Assembly: GCA_026545765.1 (NCBI GenBank)
Contig: JAIFAC010000007.1
Location: forward strand, 620,001-684,000
Direction: 5' to 3'
DNA: 64,000 bases
Source: Plantago major
Lineage: Eukaryota; Streptophyta; Magnoliopsida; Lamiales; Plantaginaceae
In this document: positions 1 through 13,982 of the stretch, piece by piece
Numbering within the stretch: position 1 is the first letter of the stretch
Layout: every line of letters starts with the position of its first letter
Notes under the pieces: generated by a model
Database searches by the model: none
What the model was told of the DNA's origin: nothing
What the model saw: the letters and a program-made list of their open reading frames with translations, nothing else
Program-made: the position numbers and the translations under genes

Positions 1-3000
1 AATTCTTCGCTTCTGTACATAGATTATTTTATTTTGATCTTTTGGAAATGCAATGAATGTGCCTTGTCTCCCTTCTCTTTAATGACTATAGATAAACACT
101 GACTGTATGTATTATTACTCTGCTTACCAGGAAAGAAATATACGTAAAGGCTCATCTCTTTTATGTAGAGAGGAACTTGATGTGGAGGACTTGTATACGT
201 TTATATCATCAAACTAAGAATAGTATTTGGCAAGCATAGAATAGCACAATAAATTATCTTTCCATAGTAGGACCCGTAGTAGGATACTGTGAAGTTAATA
301 AAACCGTAACGTAAAAAAAAGTAGAGCACGATAGAAATTGGATCGTTGTTGAACTCAAAAGAGACTCAAAAGATTTGTTTAAGACTCTTAAAAATTGTAA
401 AAATTGTAGTAAATAAATAATAATGAATAGGGGGGTTGGTACTAGTAACGAAATATCATAAAGAAAGAAATTATTCTATGACTTTGCTTTTTTTACTCAA
501 TCTTGAATTCACAGATAAAAAATCTATGTATTTCTTTTTCTTAAAGTAAAGATAGTATCTCCGCTTTTATTTTTATGGTAATCTAAAGCAAGCACAAAAA
601 CAAGATAATACAAAAACTCTTCTAAATTAAATAAATATCCAGCCGTCCTGTGGTGTGGTAATGAAAAGGTAGATTAAAAAACACTAGTTGTTAGGACCTT
701 TATTCAGAAAAGCGCAGAATTCAGAAAGAAATATGTAATACGTTTTCCTTTTCATTTTAATTAAGAAGAGTACCAGATAAGATTGCTTAGCTTTCCATAA
801 CATTTATACGAACGAAGAGAATTGTTGTCTTACCGGCCTAGGTGTTGAAATAAAAACAGCCATGAAAAAATATAAAGAGAAGTTTCTTGTTCCTTTATCC
901 AGTACTAGACATATTTTTATGTTTTATGATTGTCTGTGAGCAAAAGGGCATCCATGTGATCTAAATCTAAGAAGAGCCTTCATGCCTACTATTAGGATAT
1001 TATATAGGATGATATAACCCAGAGACAGTGTGCTACGTTTAAAATATCATATGATGAAAAAGACTTCTGTTATAGTTAAGTAGATAACTTTAAGCACTAT
1101 TCGTTGATTTGCTAGACAAGGTGCGGTGTATGCCATTCTCTTTTCTTTTCAACCTTTTCCTGGTTATTATTCTTCCTCACGCTTAGTGTCGTCCTACTTG
1201 TATTCTTTAAGTTGTTTTATTAACACCTTTCCGTGTAAGTAAATCCAAGGTATGTTTCGTTGTTGAGGCGCAGTCATTGTCATAGCACAATTAATAAATG
1301 TTTCTTTTTTAATAATTGAATAAACTTAAGAATAAAGAACAGAGTCATAATCATCATCATAGTCTTTGTTTAATCTGCGAAGGTGAAATACTTGATACTT
1401 CTCTAACCAGTATCTGTAGAACGAAGTCTTCAATTGGGGGATCATTTTCGTTTTCTTTTTTCTTTTACAATGTACATATTTTCCTTCTTATACCTGTACC
1501 TCTTTGGTTCTTCCTTGGTAGAGGAAAAGTCCCGCCAAAGACAAAAATAGTAGTAAAATATTCGTATAGAAAGCACAGAAGTACAACAAAAAGTGCCTAC
1601 AACAAAATATTGCTTTTGAAGAAGATTATTCATACATAGTAAATCCTGCGTATACAAGAAATTTCTCTGGTATCTATCTTAGGTATGTTACATATAAAGT
1701 AGTATGTCAGACATATAGATCATTACTGGTTTATTGTTTATGACATCTGTAGCTATTGGATTATTTAGCACTCTTTTCTTCGATTTCGATTAGTTCTTTG
1801 GACTACACCTTTTATTAGTATATTTAGTTTAGTATATAAAATGCTTGTCTAAATGGTTTACTAATATAATATATATAAAGGAAAGGCCTTATCTACTACT
1901 ACACTACTTCTTCCAAAATAGTCATTTGTTGGAATCCTGGCTTATACTGCATAGGCAAAAACCAAAAAAGAATTTGACCTCGGTTTGGTTGTGATTTACT
2001 AATGAGTATACACTGTCTCGTCGTACAAAGTATAGATAATTGGAAAATAAAGAAGAGCTGGTGGAAGGAACCCCAAGTTAAAGGAATACTTGATGCCCAT
2101 GTTTGGGTTTTTAGACTCCTATTAGAAAGTTTTTAAAAGAAGAAAAGCTCCTATGTCTTAATGCTCTAGTCTAACTGAAATCCCTTTTTTCCCTCTCGCG
2201 TATTATGAAGAATGCAGACTTGTTGAATGAAGAGTACTATATCTATGTTGTTTTTCAGATGTCCCTTCTCCAGACATAGCATCGTATAAAATAAATAACC
2301 ATGGAAGTTCTTTTTTTCCCGTTTATTTTGTTTCTCTTCTATTTAGGTATTTATATTGTTTGTTGTACTAGTTCTAGATTTTCTCCCCTTGAATAATGGA
2401 ATGTTTAAGAGTGAAACTTATAGCTTAATAAATAGTTTTTTTTTACGCCTCCAATAGGCAGCATGGCCTTTACCGACGAATTAAATAAATTTATATAGTA
2501 TCTATTTATTGCCTAGTAAATCTCCTTCGTGGATAAGGCAGCGGACAAAGAAAGTTAGAGATGTTCTGTTCATTTAATTTACCACATGATCCTACGTAAA
2601 CAATAGGAAAAATTCAATAAAGGATTATACCTTCCCTTCTTCTTCTTGATTCTATTTGTATATATTTGAGTAATGCCAAACTCATTTCCAGTAATTTATG
2701 CATTTTTTAGGAATGGAATCGGCTTCATTCATATAATAGAAGTGTGGGTATTGGTGAAATAGATCAAGAAGAATACTTAGTAGGAAGTAGAAATGACCTG
2801 TATTAATTAAGTAGGGTAATGTTTTGCGGCATATGAATATAATATCCACCTTTATTTAGAGTTTGTTTACGTGATCTTTCTTTTTTCTTTCAAATGCTTT
2901 TTTATATCTAATAAAATAAATAAATAATGAGATAAAGCTTGTATGTTATTCCCTTCCCTCTTATTAGTGTTTCTCTTTGACAAATAGGCAGTTTAATGCT

Positions 3001-6000
3001 CTAATCCAATTCAAGCAAGCCTAGAAATATTTATGTTTAGTACTAATAAAAAGGACTTTAGACTTTATGAGTAAAATTTAATCTCAATATCAGGAGATAA
3101 GAGAACCTACCAGTTATTTATTATTCATCACCTCTCTTTTCTGTCGCACTTTAACCAATATAATGAAGATAATTTACGTACCCCGTGATATATTATTTCA
3201 TTTTTATGCTTACTTTTTATAGAAATACCCCACGTCCTTAGTCTGCAGTCTGCTCAAAGTCTTTTAGATATTGTACTTTCACTTTTCAAATTGGTCGATT
3301 GCTCTAAGATTCCTCTTTTTAATAATGTAATCGTGAACCAGGTAACTTAACTTAATAAAGTAAATAAAGACTTATTTATTTATTTATATTGAAACTTATT
3401 TTTTATAGTAAGGATATAATAGATGGAGAGCTTCAAATAGTCCAAGTAAGAAAAATCCGCTACTTTACTTTCTTATAGGTCTATATAAATATCTGTCATA
3501 CAAGGACCCTTTTTTATTAAATTTAAACTACGGAAGCAATAAATAAGGGAAATAGATCCAGAAAAGTACAAAAAAAATACAAGGTTAGAATCTTAACTTA
3601 CGGCACCAACATTTAGTAGAAGAATAGAAAATAAAAAAGAATTCGGAAACTAGAAAACTAACGGACAATGTCGAATTTAAGTACAGGTAAACAAAATTAG
3701 GGTTGTCTCTACTGTGTATTATCTTTTAAAGTTACTATGGGGTCCTCCGTTCTAAGTTGTATAAAAGTTATAAGGGTATTTTTCAGTGTTCAACAATCTT
3801 TCTACTGCGAGTAGGGTTCCATCTCCTGTATATGATATTTCTAGTCCTTTTTTTTTATTAGTCGGTTGCTTAATAATATTTATTGTTGTTATTGAATTAA
3901 GCCCTGTCCCTTTTTATTATTTTTTATTATACAATAGTCTTTTCAGGATACTGTTTGTTTTATATTTGGTTTAGTCATTATTCGCGCATTATTTTTAGAA
4001 AAGACCAGAAAGAGGCAGCAGCGCAGCGTTGATAACATTAAAAGTTTCTGTCTTATTTCCAGCTTGTTTGTGAGCAACAAAGGTTTATACTATAATTTCT
4101 ATTTATTTCTATAAAAGTTCAGTCATTATGGTACACTATAATTAAGTAAGGGGGTAACATTTCTCTGTATACTTTCCTTTTTTAAGGGTGCGGTCTGCCT
4201 TGTTTAGTTATAAAGCACTCTTGTCGATATAGACTCTTTTATAGAGTTAGTCCCAAAGCCTATATTATTTATTTCATACTTAGGGCAAGGTTAATGAAAA
4301 GTAATCCCTTTAAAAAAAGTCAAGTGAGAAACGAAGCAAACCTGAGGTCCTGTAATATTTGCGAATGAACTTATAGAACTAAAGTGGAACTATAAAATAG
4401 AAAGTAATATAAAGTAATGCCTTTCTATCTTCATGTATATGCGATATTTTTATTTTTGTTTTATACAATGTATAATGTACAGTACTGTCATCTGCTAGTA
4501 ATGAAAGAATTAGGGACTGGGTCAACGCCCAATGAAAAATAACAATTTATATGACTCTTTCACTTTAAGCACCTCTATTGCTTTGGTTTTTTTAGAGATT
4601 TTTTTTATTCTAGTATGAACATGTCTGCCCAGAATGAATGCTTCCGAAAGGAGGAGTAAGTCTAGTAGTTATAAAAAGCAAACTTAGAGGTACATGGGAT
4701 TAATTTCTATTTGTCAACCTTATAAATAACTTGGCAGGGTATTTCTCGTTGCAAAAGACAATTCGACGTAAAATAAAACTAGATTCCTTCTTGCTTGGGA
4801 TATTACTGACTAAAAAAACAGTGCAAGGATTACAAGGGTGAAAGAAGACTTGACACCAGCAACTTATTCTAATATAAAAATTTACGAGAATACTTTAATA
4901 GTCAAAGAACAAGTTATTTCTAGCCAGATGCCTCTATATGAACTTACTTATAAAAAAAGATGATAATAACCTACGCCTTAACAAATTGGTAACAGTGTCG
5001 AACAAGGCGAAAGAGAACAACAACAACAACACAGGAAATATCTGAGACATTCTTTTTTAGTATGGGGTACTATTGCCGTGTTTCTAATTCTCTACTTAAA
5101 CAGGTCTTACTGATCCTAGAGCAATAAACTAATAAGGTGTTGTGTATATGGCAAGTTTGTTCTTCCTTTTGAGATTGAGAGAAACTTTCCTGGATTCTTT
5201 ATTTATGTATTACCTATAGTTGCCTTAGTGTACTACTGGAAAATCCCCCCTTTTTAAGCTAACACATATTGTGTAAGTATTTGAGAAGTTGGAATGTATC
5301 TATTATAATAAGATCTATATGTAGAACAAGGCATTATTTCCTAAGTCTTTCTTGCCAGGTTGGACTAGAAGCGTTGGTGAGAAACATGATACGAGTAATT
5401 TGTTAGAATATGTTACTGGAGAATTGTAATATTTTTTAAATTGATCCTAATTGTATAATTTTTATATTAGATGTGCTTCCTATTTTATCTTTCTATTTGT
5501 TCTAAATCCCAATAAGCTGATACTCTCTTTTAAATTTATTTTAGCTCTTCTACAAGCTTTAACTTTTTGGTATAGTGTATGTAATATGTTTTCCCTGTGT
5601 TATATAGTTATATAGTAATCCACTTTGTTTGCTTTGGTCCTTTTATATGAATCTTTTATTAGTAATTGACAGAAGAAATAGGAGTATTATAGGTACACTG
5701 CCACCTATTATAACATTTAAGCCTTTGCTACAGAATAATATATGAATAATAAAATCGGGAAGAGTCTTATACTTATCTTATAGTGCACAACAAAAGAAGG
5801 TTTTACACAGAAACAAGAACAAGGATAAAAAGAAAGTACTGTGATTTCTAATAATTCATTGTTTCCTTAATAGCTTTCATATTTATTTACTTGTGTATTT
5901 CTCAGGGTGTTCTTTACTTTATCTTGTATTACTAGAATTTCCTATAATACCTCTCAACGTTGTTTTAGAGAGAGAGCTATCTCTTATATTCTTATATTTC

Positions 6001-6284
6001 TCTTAATACAGAAAGAAAGAAACTTAGAAGGTTTAAATTCACACAACTTTTATCCATCACGAGTAAATTACTAGTGAATATTTAAAAAATACAGAGAGAC
6101 AGTTGAGCTTTTTAGGTATTTGGGTATAGACATCACTAAAGAATCACATAAGAAAGAAATGGAAAAGATGCTTGGGTATAGAGAAGGAAACACGATTAAA
6201 GAGTCAACAATATAAGCACAGCTCCCGGGTATACTTGGATCACAACAGCAAAGTAGTTCTAACTTGCAAAAGAGTTAATTAAGT

Positions 6285-6317
6285 ATCAATTACGGATCAA
6301 TTACGGATCAATTACGG
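6285..6317. repeat. Tandem repeat, 3 x 11 bp ATCAATTACGG
   Basis: Three exact head-to-tail copies of an 11-bp unit in AT-rich spacer. Confidence 0.95.
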
Positions 6318-8218
6318 GAGGAGTACACATTTTCTCTATTAAATAAATCGAAGTAAAATAAAGGCAACAACGCATACATACCATCCCTTGTCCTTTGCTG
6401 GAATTTCATTTCAATAAAGTCTTTCAGAGGGGAAGAAGAGGTACTACAAAGACAACCTCACGCTATATTCGAGAAGGGAACCCTTGAAGAAAGACTTTAA
6501 ATTATAAATAAAACATTGCTAAGAACAAAAACAACTGAAGTAACTACACACTCATTAATATATCAAATACATTTTCTGGTTCTAACCTATATTTATCTCC
6601 TGTTATACTGAGTTACGTACCTAGAAAAATCTAATAACCTATATCTCCAACACTAACAAAAATTCATTTAAAAGAGCAATACGTTGCCCGAATAATACAT
6701 TTCATATATAAATATATAGTAACACGTACCTCGTTTCATAAGTTCAATGGCTTTAAGAGGGATTTTTTGCAGATTCTTCTTCGATTCTGTAGGTTACTCA
6801 CTTCTGTATTTAGCATAGGACCTTCCATAATTTGTATTTTTTAAAGTTTATATCCCTTCCACCATAAAGATACTCGGGATTGTATTTCCTGTTGTGTTTT
6901 ACCATATTATTATATTGGTATAGCAAAAGTTTCTACCTAATAAAGAGTTTTTCTAAAAATCAAGGATTGTGAGAAAGGTGAAGTGATGAGTAATAATATT
7001 TCATTTCCCTTCTAGAAAGTGTAAAATTTAAGCTATTTTTATAAGGTAATGGTTTGGTTAACTTATAATAAAAGATAGAAGAACTTATAGTTAGTTTTAG
7101 TTTATAGTATGACAACTTCGTGTATTTAGTAGATTTCATTTTATATGCCGTGTAAAATATTTTGTAATATTGTATTAGATAATTCCCATGCCTTAAGCAT
7201 GATATTCTATGCATCTATAACACAAAGGCGTACTTTGGGTAATTATTCTTAGCTATGTTCATCAATAAAATAAAGACAAGACAGGTGAACTCTAGTATAT
7301 CTTTTATTATCTTGGTTGGATTACTTCGGATAAGGTATACATATGTAGGGTAAAATGCTTTTTCTATCGAAAAGCTGTAATTGTAAATTAATAGGGCTTC
7401 GCGACTCTACTATATAAGTCTAGTCAAACAAGGTTAAAGGAAGGAAAGTGAGTATCACCTGGTATACAACAAATGAAGAAAGACTCGTGAGTTGTGAAGA
7501 TATCTATATAGAGCAAGAGCTTTTAATAAACAATAGGTATGTGTAAAAGCTTCTCGTATAGTAATTTCTTATTATAGTAACCCAGTAGTAGTAAGATAGG
7601 GTGTTGTAATATAGGTAAATAGTTTCTAGTTTTATAGGTACTCAGCTAAAGAAATATAAATAAAAAGCAAGTATAAGCTAGTTAGGGCTAATAAAAATAA
7701 AAACCCCTCAACAAGAAAGTGAGAAATAAGCAAAAGCCCTATGTTTGGAAATCTTCGTTAGTTAAAGGCAGCTTTTACTTTTATGAGTGATCAGTGATCT
7801 TCGTGTATGTAGTATCTATAAAGTATTAAGGGTACGCTTAGAATAATATAGTCTATATGTAGTAACTGCTTAGTATGTTTTTGTTTTTTATCCACATCTT
7901 CTTTGATATATTACCTTTAACCTTTATGTAGTATAGGACTAAGATTAATGTACCGTACCGCTCTCTACCCTGGGTTTCCTTTCACGAGCTAATAAAAAGC
8001 GCCGTCCACTTGCAGCTCTTAATACACAAAAATAGTATAAAGTAGTGCTGTTGTATATCTCACCAAATAACTATATTTAAGAAGTCCATTGCCATAATAT
8101 TCATTCTAAATATCTTAAGGGAACAAAGAGTGCTTTGTGTAGTGTCAATCTCAAAAAGAAGAAATGTTGTATACGGAACACATAAAATAATTTGGTAAGA
8201 ATAATAGCTAGTATCCTA

Positions 8219-8248
8219 TTATTTTATTTATTATTATTTTATTTATTA
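8219..8248. repeat. Tandem duplication, 2 x 15 bp TTATTTTATTTATTA
   Basis: Two exact adjacent copies made only of A and T, so slippage is an easy explanation. Confidence 0.9.
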
Positions 8249-8348
8249 TATATTTCTATTCTAGAATTCTGCATTTCCTAAGGATCTTTCTTATTAATTA
8301 GAAATGAAAGAGTCCAAAGTTATATACACGTATAGTTAGTTTTTAATA

Positions 8349-8378
8349 TTAAATAAAACATTATTAAATAAAACATTA
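8349..8378. repeat. Tandem duplication, 2 x 15 bp TTAAATAAAACATTA
   Basis: Two exact adjacent copies, about 100 bp from another 15-bp duplication. Confidence 0.95.
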
Positions 8379-11300
8379 GTTTGCTTGTTGGATGATAGAT
8401 AGCAGGCATCACATCTACTTCCTAGTGAAGTTCTCTAGTATAAATGATCAACAACAATAGGCGCTGTTGGTCTGCCGAATATTCTATTCTAATAGATTTA
8501 TTTGGTAGTAGCTAAATACATACATCCTTTACTATGAAGACACGTTATTTAGGACATGTTTAGAAAAGTAGTTGAGCCAAAAAAGAATTCTAAAGATTGG
8601 CTTACCGCGGAAACAAAAGTACATCATAGAAGGTTGACATTTATTTTTAAGTATTCTCGCCCATGTATATTTTTGGTGAGGCAGGGTATATAATAATTTG
8701 TATAAGAAGATTATCAGGTATAATCAATGAAATAAATAATTAATAGGGTTTTGCTTGTTGTAGTAACTATCAGAGCATGTGTTCTCCGCGGCGAGCATTT
8801 TCCTAAACTCTTAAAAACACAGATTAGAGTTAAAAAAAGACTTTATCTAAAGGATTTACTTTATCTACTGGATTAAATAGATTATTTATTAGTACTACAC
8901 GAGTATATAAGTAAGTAAATGGCCATTATCGATAGTTTCTGTTAGATTTTCTAAAAAGTCTTAGCTTAGAAAAGATGATTTTTATGCACGAATAGGTTAT
9001 CTTGAGATGATCCTTTGTAACCAAATAAATGAAAGGGAAGGAGAAGTTATCACTGGCATTTATCTTTTATAGTAGTATTAGTTATTAGTCATAGTTGTTA
9101 CTTGTGTTTCTTATACCTAGTCTAACAGGAAGGAAGCCTACATAAAGTAAATAAACAACGTACTGTTTTCTTGTGTATGCATCATTTGCAAGACCTTATG
9201 CCTTCTACCCTTGTATTTAATTAATTTTATTGAAAGTATTTATGAAAACAAGAATTCTATAAAAACTATAATAAAAAAAAGTCCTATTTGTAATTCTGAT
9301 TGTACATAATTCGTATTCACAACTTATTATCCCGCACGATGCCTTGTTTGTTACTATATTTTATTTGAGTTATTCATTTAAAGTAATACCCAGCTTTTAC
9401 TACACATACTAAGAGGATAGATACCAGCCAAATAAACCAAGCTTTTTAAATACACATCCAAATGGAACACACTTACGAGTAACTAGTATCTACGTAGTAT
9501 AAACTTCTACGCCTTAATTAACCGATAAACAACTACTAAAATCACTTTGAAATATATTTCTAGAAATTCTTCTTTTACGTTGACATAGGTACATTTATTG
9601 CTTGGAAAGAAAACTGATATAAAGGAGTGCGTGATTTGTCAATTATGAGCAAATACTAGAACTAGGCAATTAAAATAATAATACAGAATAGTTATTTGTA
9701 TTGAATCAAGCTGTGCTTATAATGGATGGAAGTGTTCCCTTTGTTTTGTTATCGTTTCTGTGCCGTTTTTTATTTATAACTTAACTTTTATTATTAAAAA
9801 CTATATCTTAGTAGTACTTTAAAAGCAACTATCTTAGCTTAGAAAATATGAATTCTTGCTGGAGCTCAAATAACTAATAGAAAAAGAGAATATAAAAAGT
9901 TCGTTGTATCGTTTGCATGTAAGAGAACTCCCAACATTGGCTAGAGCATGAAATATTTTGACTGGGAAGATAAGAAAACACACGATTTTACTACCCCTTG
10001 TTATACATCAGGCGTTTGCTCCACACATTTCTATTACGTTAGAGCACTGCCTTAAAATGAGTACTTGGATTTACAAATACATAAATAAAATAAGTTGGAA
10101 AAGGAAAAAAAGAAAGAAGTTGACTATTATAAATAGTATTTTATTATTATAAATAGAATTCTAAATAGAGTAATTAGTAGTAGTATCCTTGATTGGAAAT
10201 AGAAATACCTTAGGACTGCTCTAGGTGGAACTTATAATCTTGGTAACATAAACTAAACTTCATTTCTAGTTCAGTTCATTAGATCCTTTTGTTTTGCACT
10301 TTAAATATGCATTTCATCTCAGTATGATTTTTTCCTTTCAAAAGCTTTTGAACTTCTTAAATCAACTAAGCAATCATTCTTTTTCTAATATTAAAGAACA
10401 GCTGTTAATAACTCTCCGAGCATCGACCAAACTGAAGTTACCCTTAGCACAAGACTTTGCGAGTTATAGAATGGAATATTTATTAAATTACATTAGTAGA
10501 TAATCCAAGCAATCTGATTCTTCATTGTTAAAAAGCAATAATAGAGATTTACGTGTTTCTAATTGTTCCCTCTATTCTATCTCTATCTAACTACTCTAAC
10601 TTGTTTCGTGATCTCTAGTGTTACATGTTCTTTCTATTCTACAAAGCACAGATAAATTTCTTATAATGCCTTATACCATGAAGTTGGCTGCACTTGATAA
10701 CTAATAAAATAAGTTTCTGTTTCTTGGCTGTACATATCCTACTTTGTCCTTTTAATCCTTATGGAGTTACTGAACGCATTTCTTGTACTTCCTTATATTG
10801 TGGGATGGATATCCAGGTACTTCTCAATATCTGTAAAAATGGAGTCATCACTACACCTCATACCATACTATACTAATTTACATTTTGAACCAAATAAAGA
10901 AAGATCAGATAATACAAATTATAAATAGAGCATTCTGTGTAGCTAAGTTTCCTTTTATAGGGTCATTTATGTTGGAGACAATAGAGAAACAAACTCATGT
11001 TTTATATTTGGACGTCTCTTTTCCTTGTAAACATAATTTGAGTTTAGGGACATGAAAAAAGATACTTGCTCAAATACAACAGAAAAAGAACTTCTAGAAT
11101 AATCGGGAAACCAAAAAAAAGCAAGTTTAGAAGTTTTTCATAGAACTAATTTAAGGTAGTTAAGTATACACAAAGCAAAGATGTATGTTTCCTAGCTAAA
11201 TAAGGAATCCCCTGAATCCTTAGGAATGAGAAAAGAGCAAATAAGGATATAGAACACTGAGACAAGTACTACTCCTGAAAATTGTTGGTTTGAAAAATCA

Positions 11301-13939
11301 TAGAATACACACTTTATTTACCTTTGAATGTTTACCAATAAATATGAATGTTGCTTTTCATAAAACACTTTGGATTATTGACTTATGTTTCGCGCAATAC
11401 TATTAAAATTTTGCAAAAATAGATAGCCACTTACTTGATTGACGGACTTACCAACTAAGAAAAAAAACTTTCATCTTATTCCTAGCAAATGTACCTAAGG
11501 GTTCTAGGTCTCCCTCAAAAATGAAATTTGTGCATTGTCTATGCTTGTGGAATATGTTTTGAAAAGAATCCTTAGGCGAGGGTACTTCCTGCCGACGAGA
11601 AGATTGGATGAAATTACTATAGATCATATCGTCTAGTATAGCGGGTATATTCTATTTTTCTAAGCTTGCTACAACAAAAACCACACTAGCCTTTGTTTTT
11701 ATTTTTAAGGAGGGCCACGTTTGATTTCATTATTTCAATACCATACGGAGCATATACACAATCACACAGTAATACCATTTACTAGCATTACTTAACTTAA
11801 GTTGTTACTGTCGAATTCATGGATTTCTTCTCTCTCTTTCTAAAATAAAAGCTCCAATCTAAGTTTGATCCAGGTTCTTTAGTTTTTTCCGTATATTACA
11901 GATTAGATAAAGAGAGAATATTATAATTCAAGTATACTTACTGAATTACTATATTTCTAATCCTAAAGCGGTAATTAAATTCTGCTTGTACTCGTAAAAG
12001 AACAAATGTATGAAATGTGGGGTATATGAAATAAGATAAGGCACCTAATATTGGTATTATGTCGAAAGTATGCTTAGTTAAAATGATGAGGAAACCTAAC
12101 TAGCGAGCCAATAAAAGATAGAAACTAGTATATATAAATTTAAAAACGAATCTATTACAAATCTCTGTAGAGTAATATCTCTGACTATGCTTCATGTTTG
12201 TCTTCATATGCCAAAATTAGGTACTTTCTTATCTTACAATTTATCTATAAATTTACTTACTAAATAAAAAAATACTAAGCTAAGGAAGACTTCTCACAAT
12301 TCATGTAAACTTGGGTACTAATAACGAATAATTAACTAAGCCACAACCTATGATTAGAATAAATAAACCAAATTTCATTTATGTCTATCTCCCAGAATCA
12401 GACTCTAAAAATAAGGTTTCTCCTCGTATTCGTAATAAATAATAATAATTCCTTATAACACAATACTCCATTCTTGTTTTTCACATGTTAAGGTAAAAAA
12501 ATGAATTACACTCTAAGTAAAGAGAAATTATCTTTTTTTGCCGCGTATTTTCTCTGTTACTGTTTGTTACTTTTGCATATGATATGAAAGAATAAATATG
12601 GATTCTCTTTTTATATAAATATACGTTAAATATGGTGTTTGCGCTGCGCCAAAAAAATAATGCAAAGTAAAGAAATAAACGTAGAGAATAACAAAATAAT
12701 TAAGTTAAGTAGAACTCGATCATAGCATGCAATAACTAACAAAGAGGTGCTAATACTAATGGTATATACAATAAATATATTTCAAGATAATTAGAAATTC
12801 GCATATAATTCGATTTCCAGCTATACCATAAATATTAAATTAAGTAATTTATACCTAATCCAATCAAACCAAATCAAAAGGATGAAGTCTACCTCCTACC
12901 AACTATGAGACTTACGTCCTTTATCTTGTTTAATTGAAATTTGCTAGGACCACTACAACCGCTCACTTACTTATTAAGTATTATGTAACAAAGCTAACCA
13001 CATTGCACTAAGAATCCTTAGAAGAGTCTACAATTATATAACTATTAAAAAAACAAAGCCTAGTAGAATCACGATAAAGTATAAAAATATACACCTATAT
13101 TCTCTATATCTCTGAATTTATTAGTATGATAACCAACAATGTATGACGTTTGCAAGTTGTCTTTTTTTAGATATTTGGATTTCCATTTAACCCATTTATT
13201 TACTCAAATAGAAATAAGCTTTTCTCGCAGCATTCTACGTGATCTTATTAGAGATAGAATTTATTATGATGGATGATATTCTTGGTTGATTGTTTTATTC
13301 TGTTGGTTATGGATAATGAATCGTGTAGAAAATTATATAGTATACGTGTCAAGATTTATGTTATAAGGATCGGAGGAGAAGAATACTAAATTTCCCATTT
13401 TGAGTCCTGTATTGCACTGTATAAAGACTGGTGGGTAGTATAGTTATTATTTATTGATCCCTTACTATCTCATAAATGGATATTGTGGAGAACGCCTGCT
13501 AAAAAAAAATCTATATGAAAGAGAGAATAATCTATAAAGGAATACAGAAACAAAACAAGAAGTGAGTAAAGATATTATGACTTTTGGCCTTAGCAACCAC
13601 TGAACTTTGTACTTTATTATTTAATATGTAATAAATATGCTTTATATGTATTATATGTATGACTTGTCTTCAGTTAGAAATCCATTTGCTTACCTCGTTG
13701 ACCTTATCTTTTGTTGTGTTATTAATATTCCGAGTATTATACCTATTCTTATTTCGTTACTTCGAGCTACTATTATATCCGTGACTTCCTCGTCGTCTTA
13801 GGTACCTTTTAGTAGTTATAATTAATTTAAAGAGTAAAGGTTCCTAAAAGTAAAAGAAAAAACTATTCCATTCATTTGGTGAATCGGAAGAATCTAATTA
13901 ATTGTATTGGTGTTATTCTGTTCTCTTCCTTAAGATATC

Positions 13940-13969
13940 TTTCTTAATAATTAATTTCTTAATAATTAA
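13940..13969. repeat. Tandem duplication, 2 x 15 bp TTTCTTAATAATTAA
   Basis: Two exact adjacent copies; the second copy forms one arm of a hairpin with the sequence to its right. Confidence 0.95.
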
Positions 13970-13982
13970 TTAAGAAATTAAT
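13950..13982. repeat. Perfect 13-bp inverted repeat
   Basis: ATTAATTTCTTAA (13,950-13,962) pairs perfectly with 13,970-13,982 across a 7-nt loop and overlaps the tandem duplication. It can form a hairpin or cruciform, but is almost all A-T pairs. Confidence 0.9.

Noticed and set aside
1316-1639. 107-codon frame, the longest in the left desert
   Set aside because: It opens with TTG, is low in complexity, overlaps a 71-codon frame on the other strand and shows no family motif.
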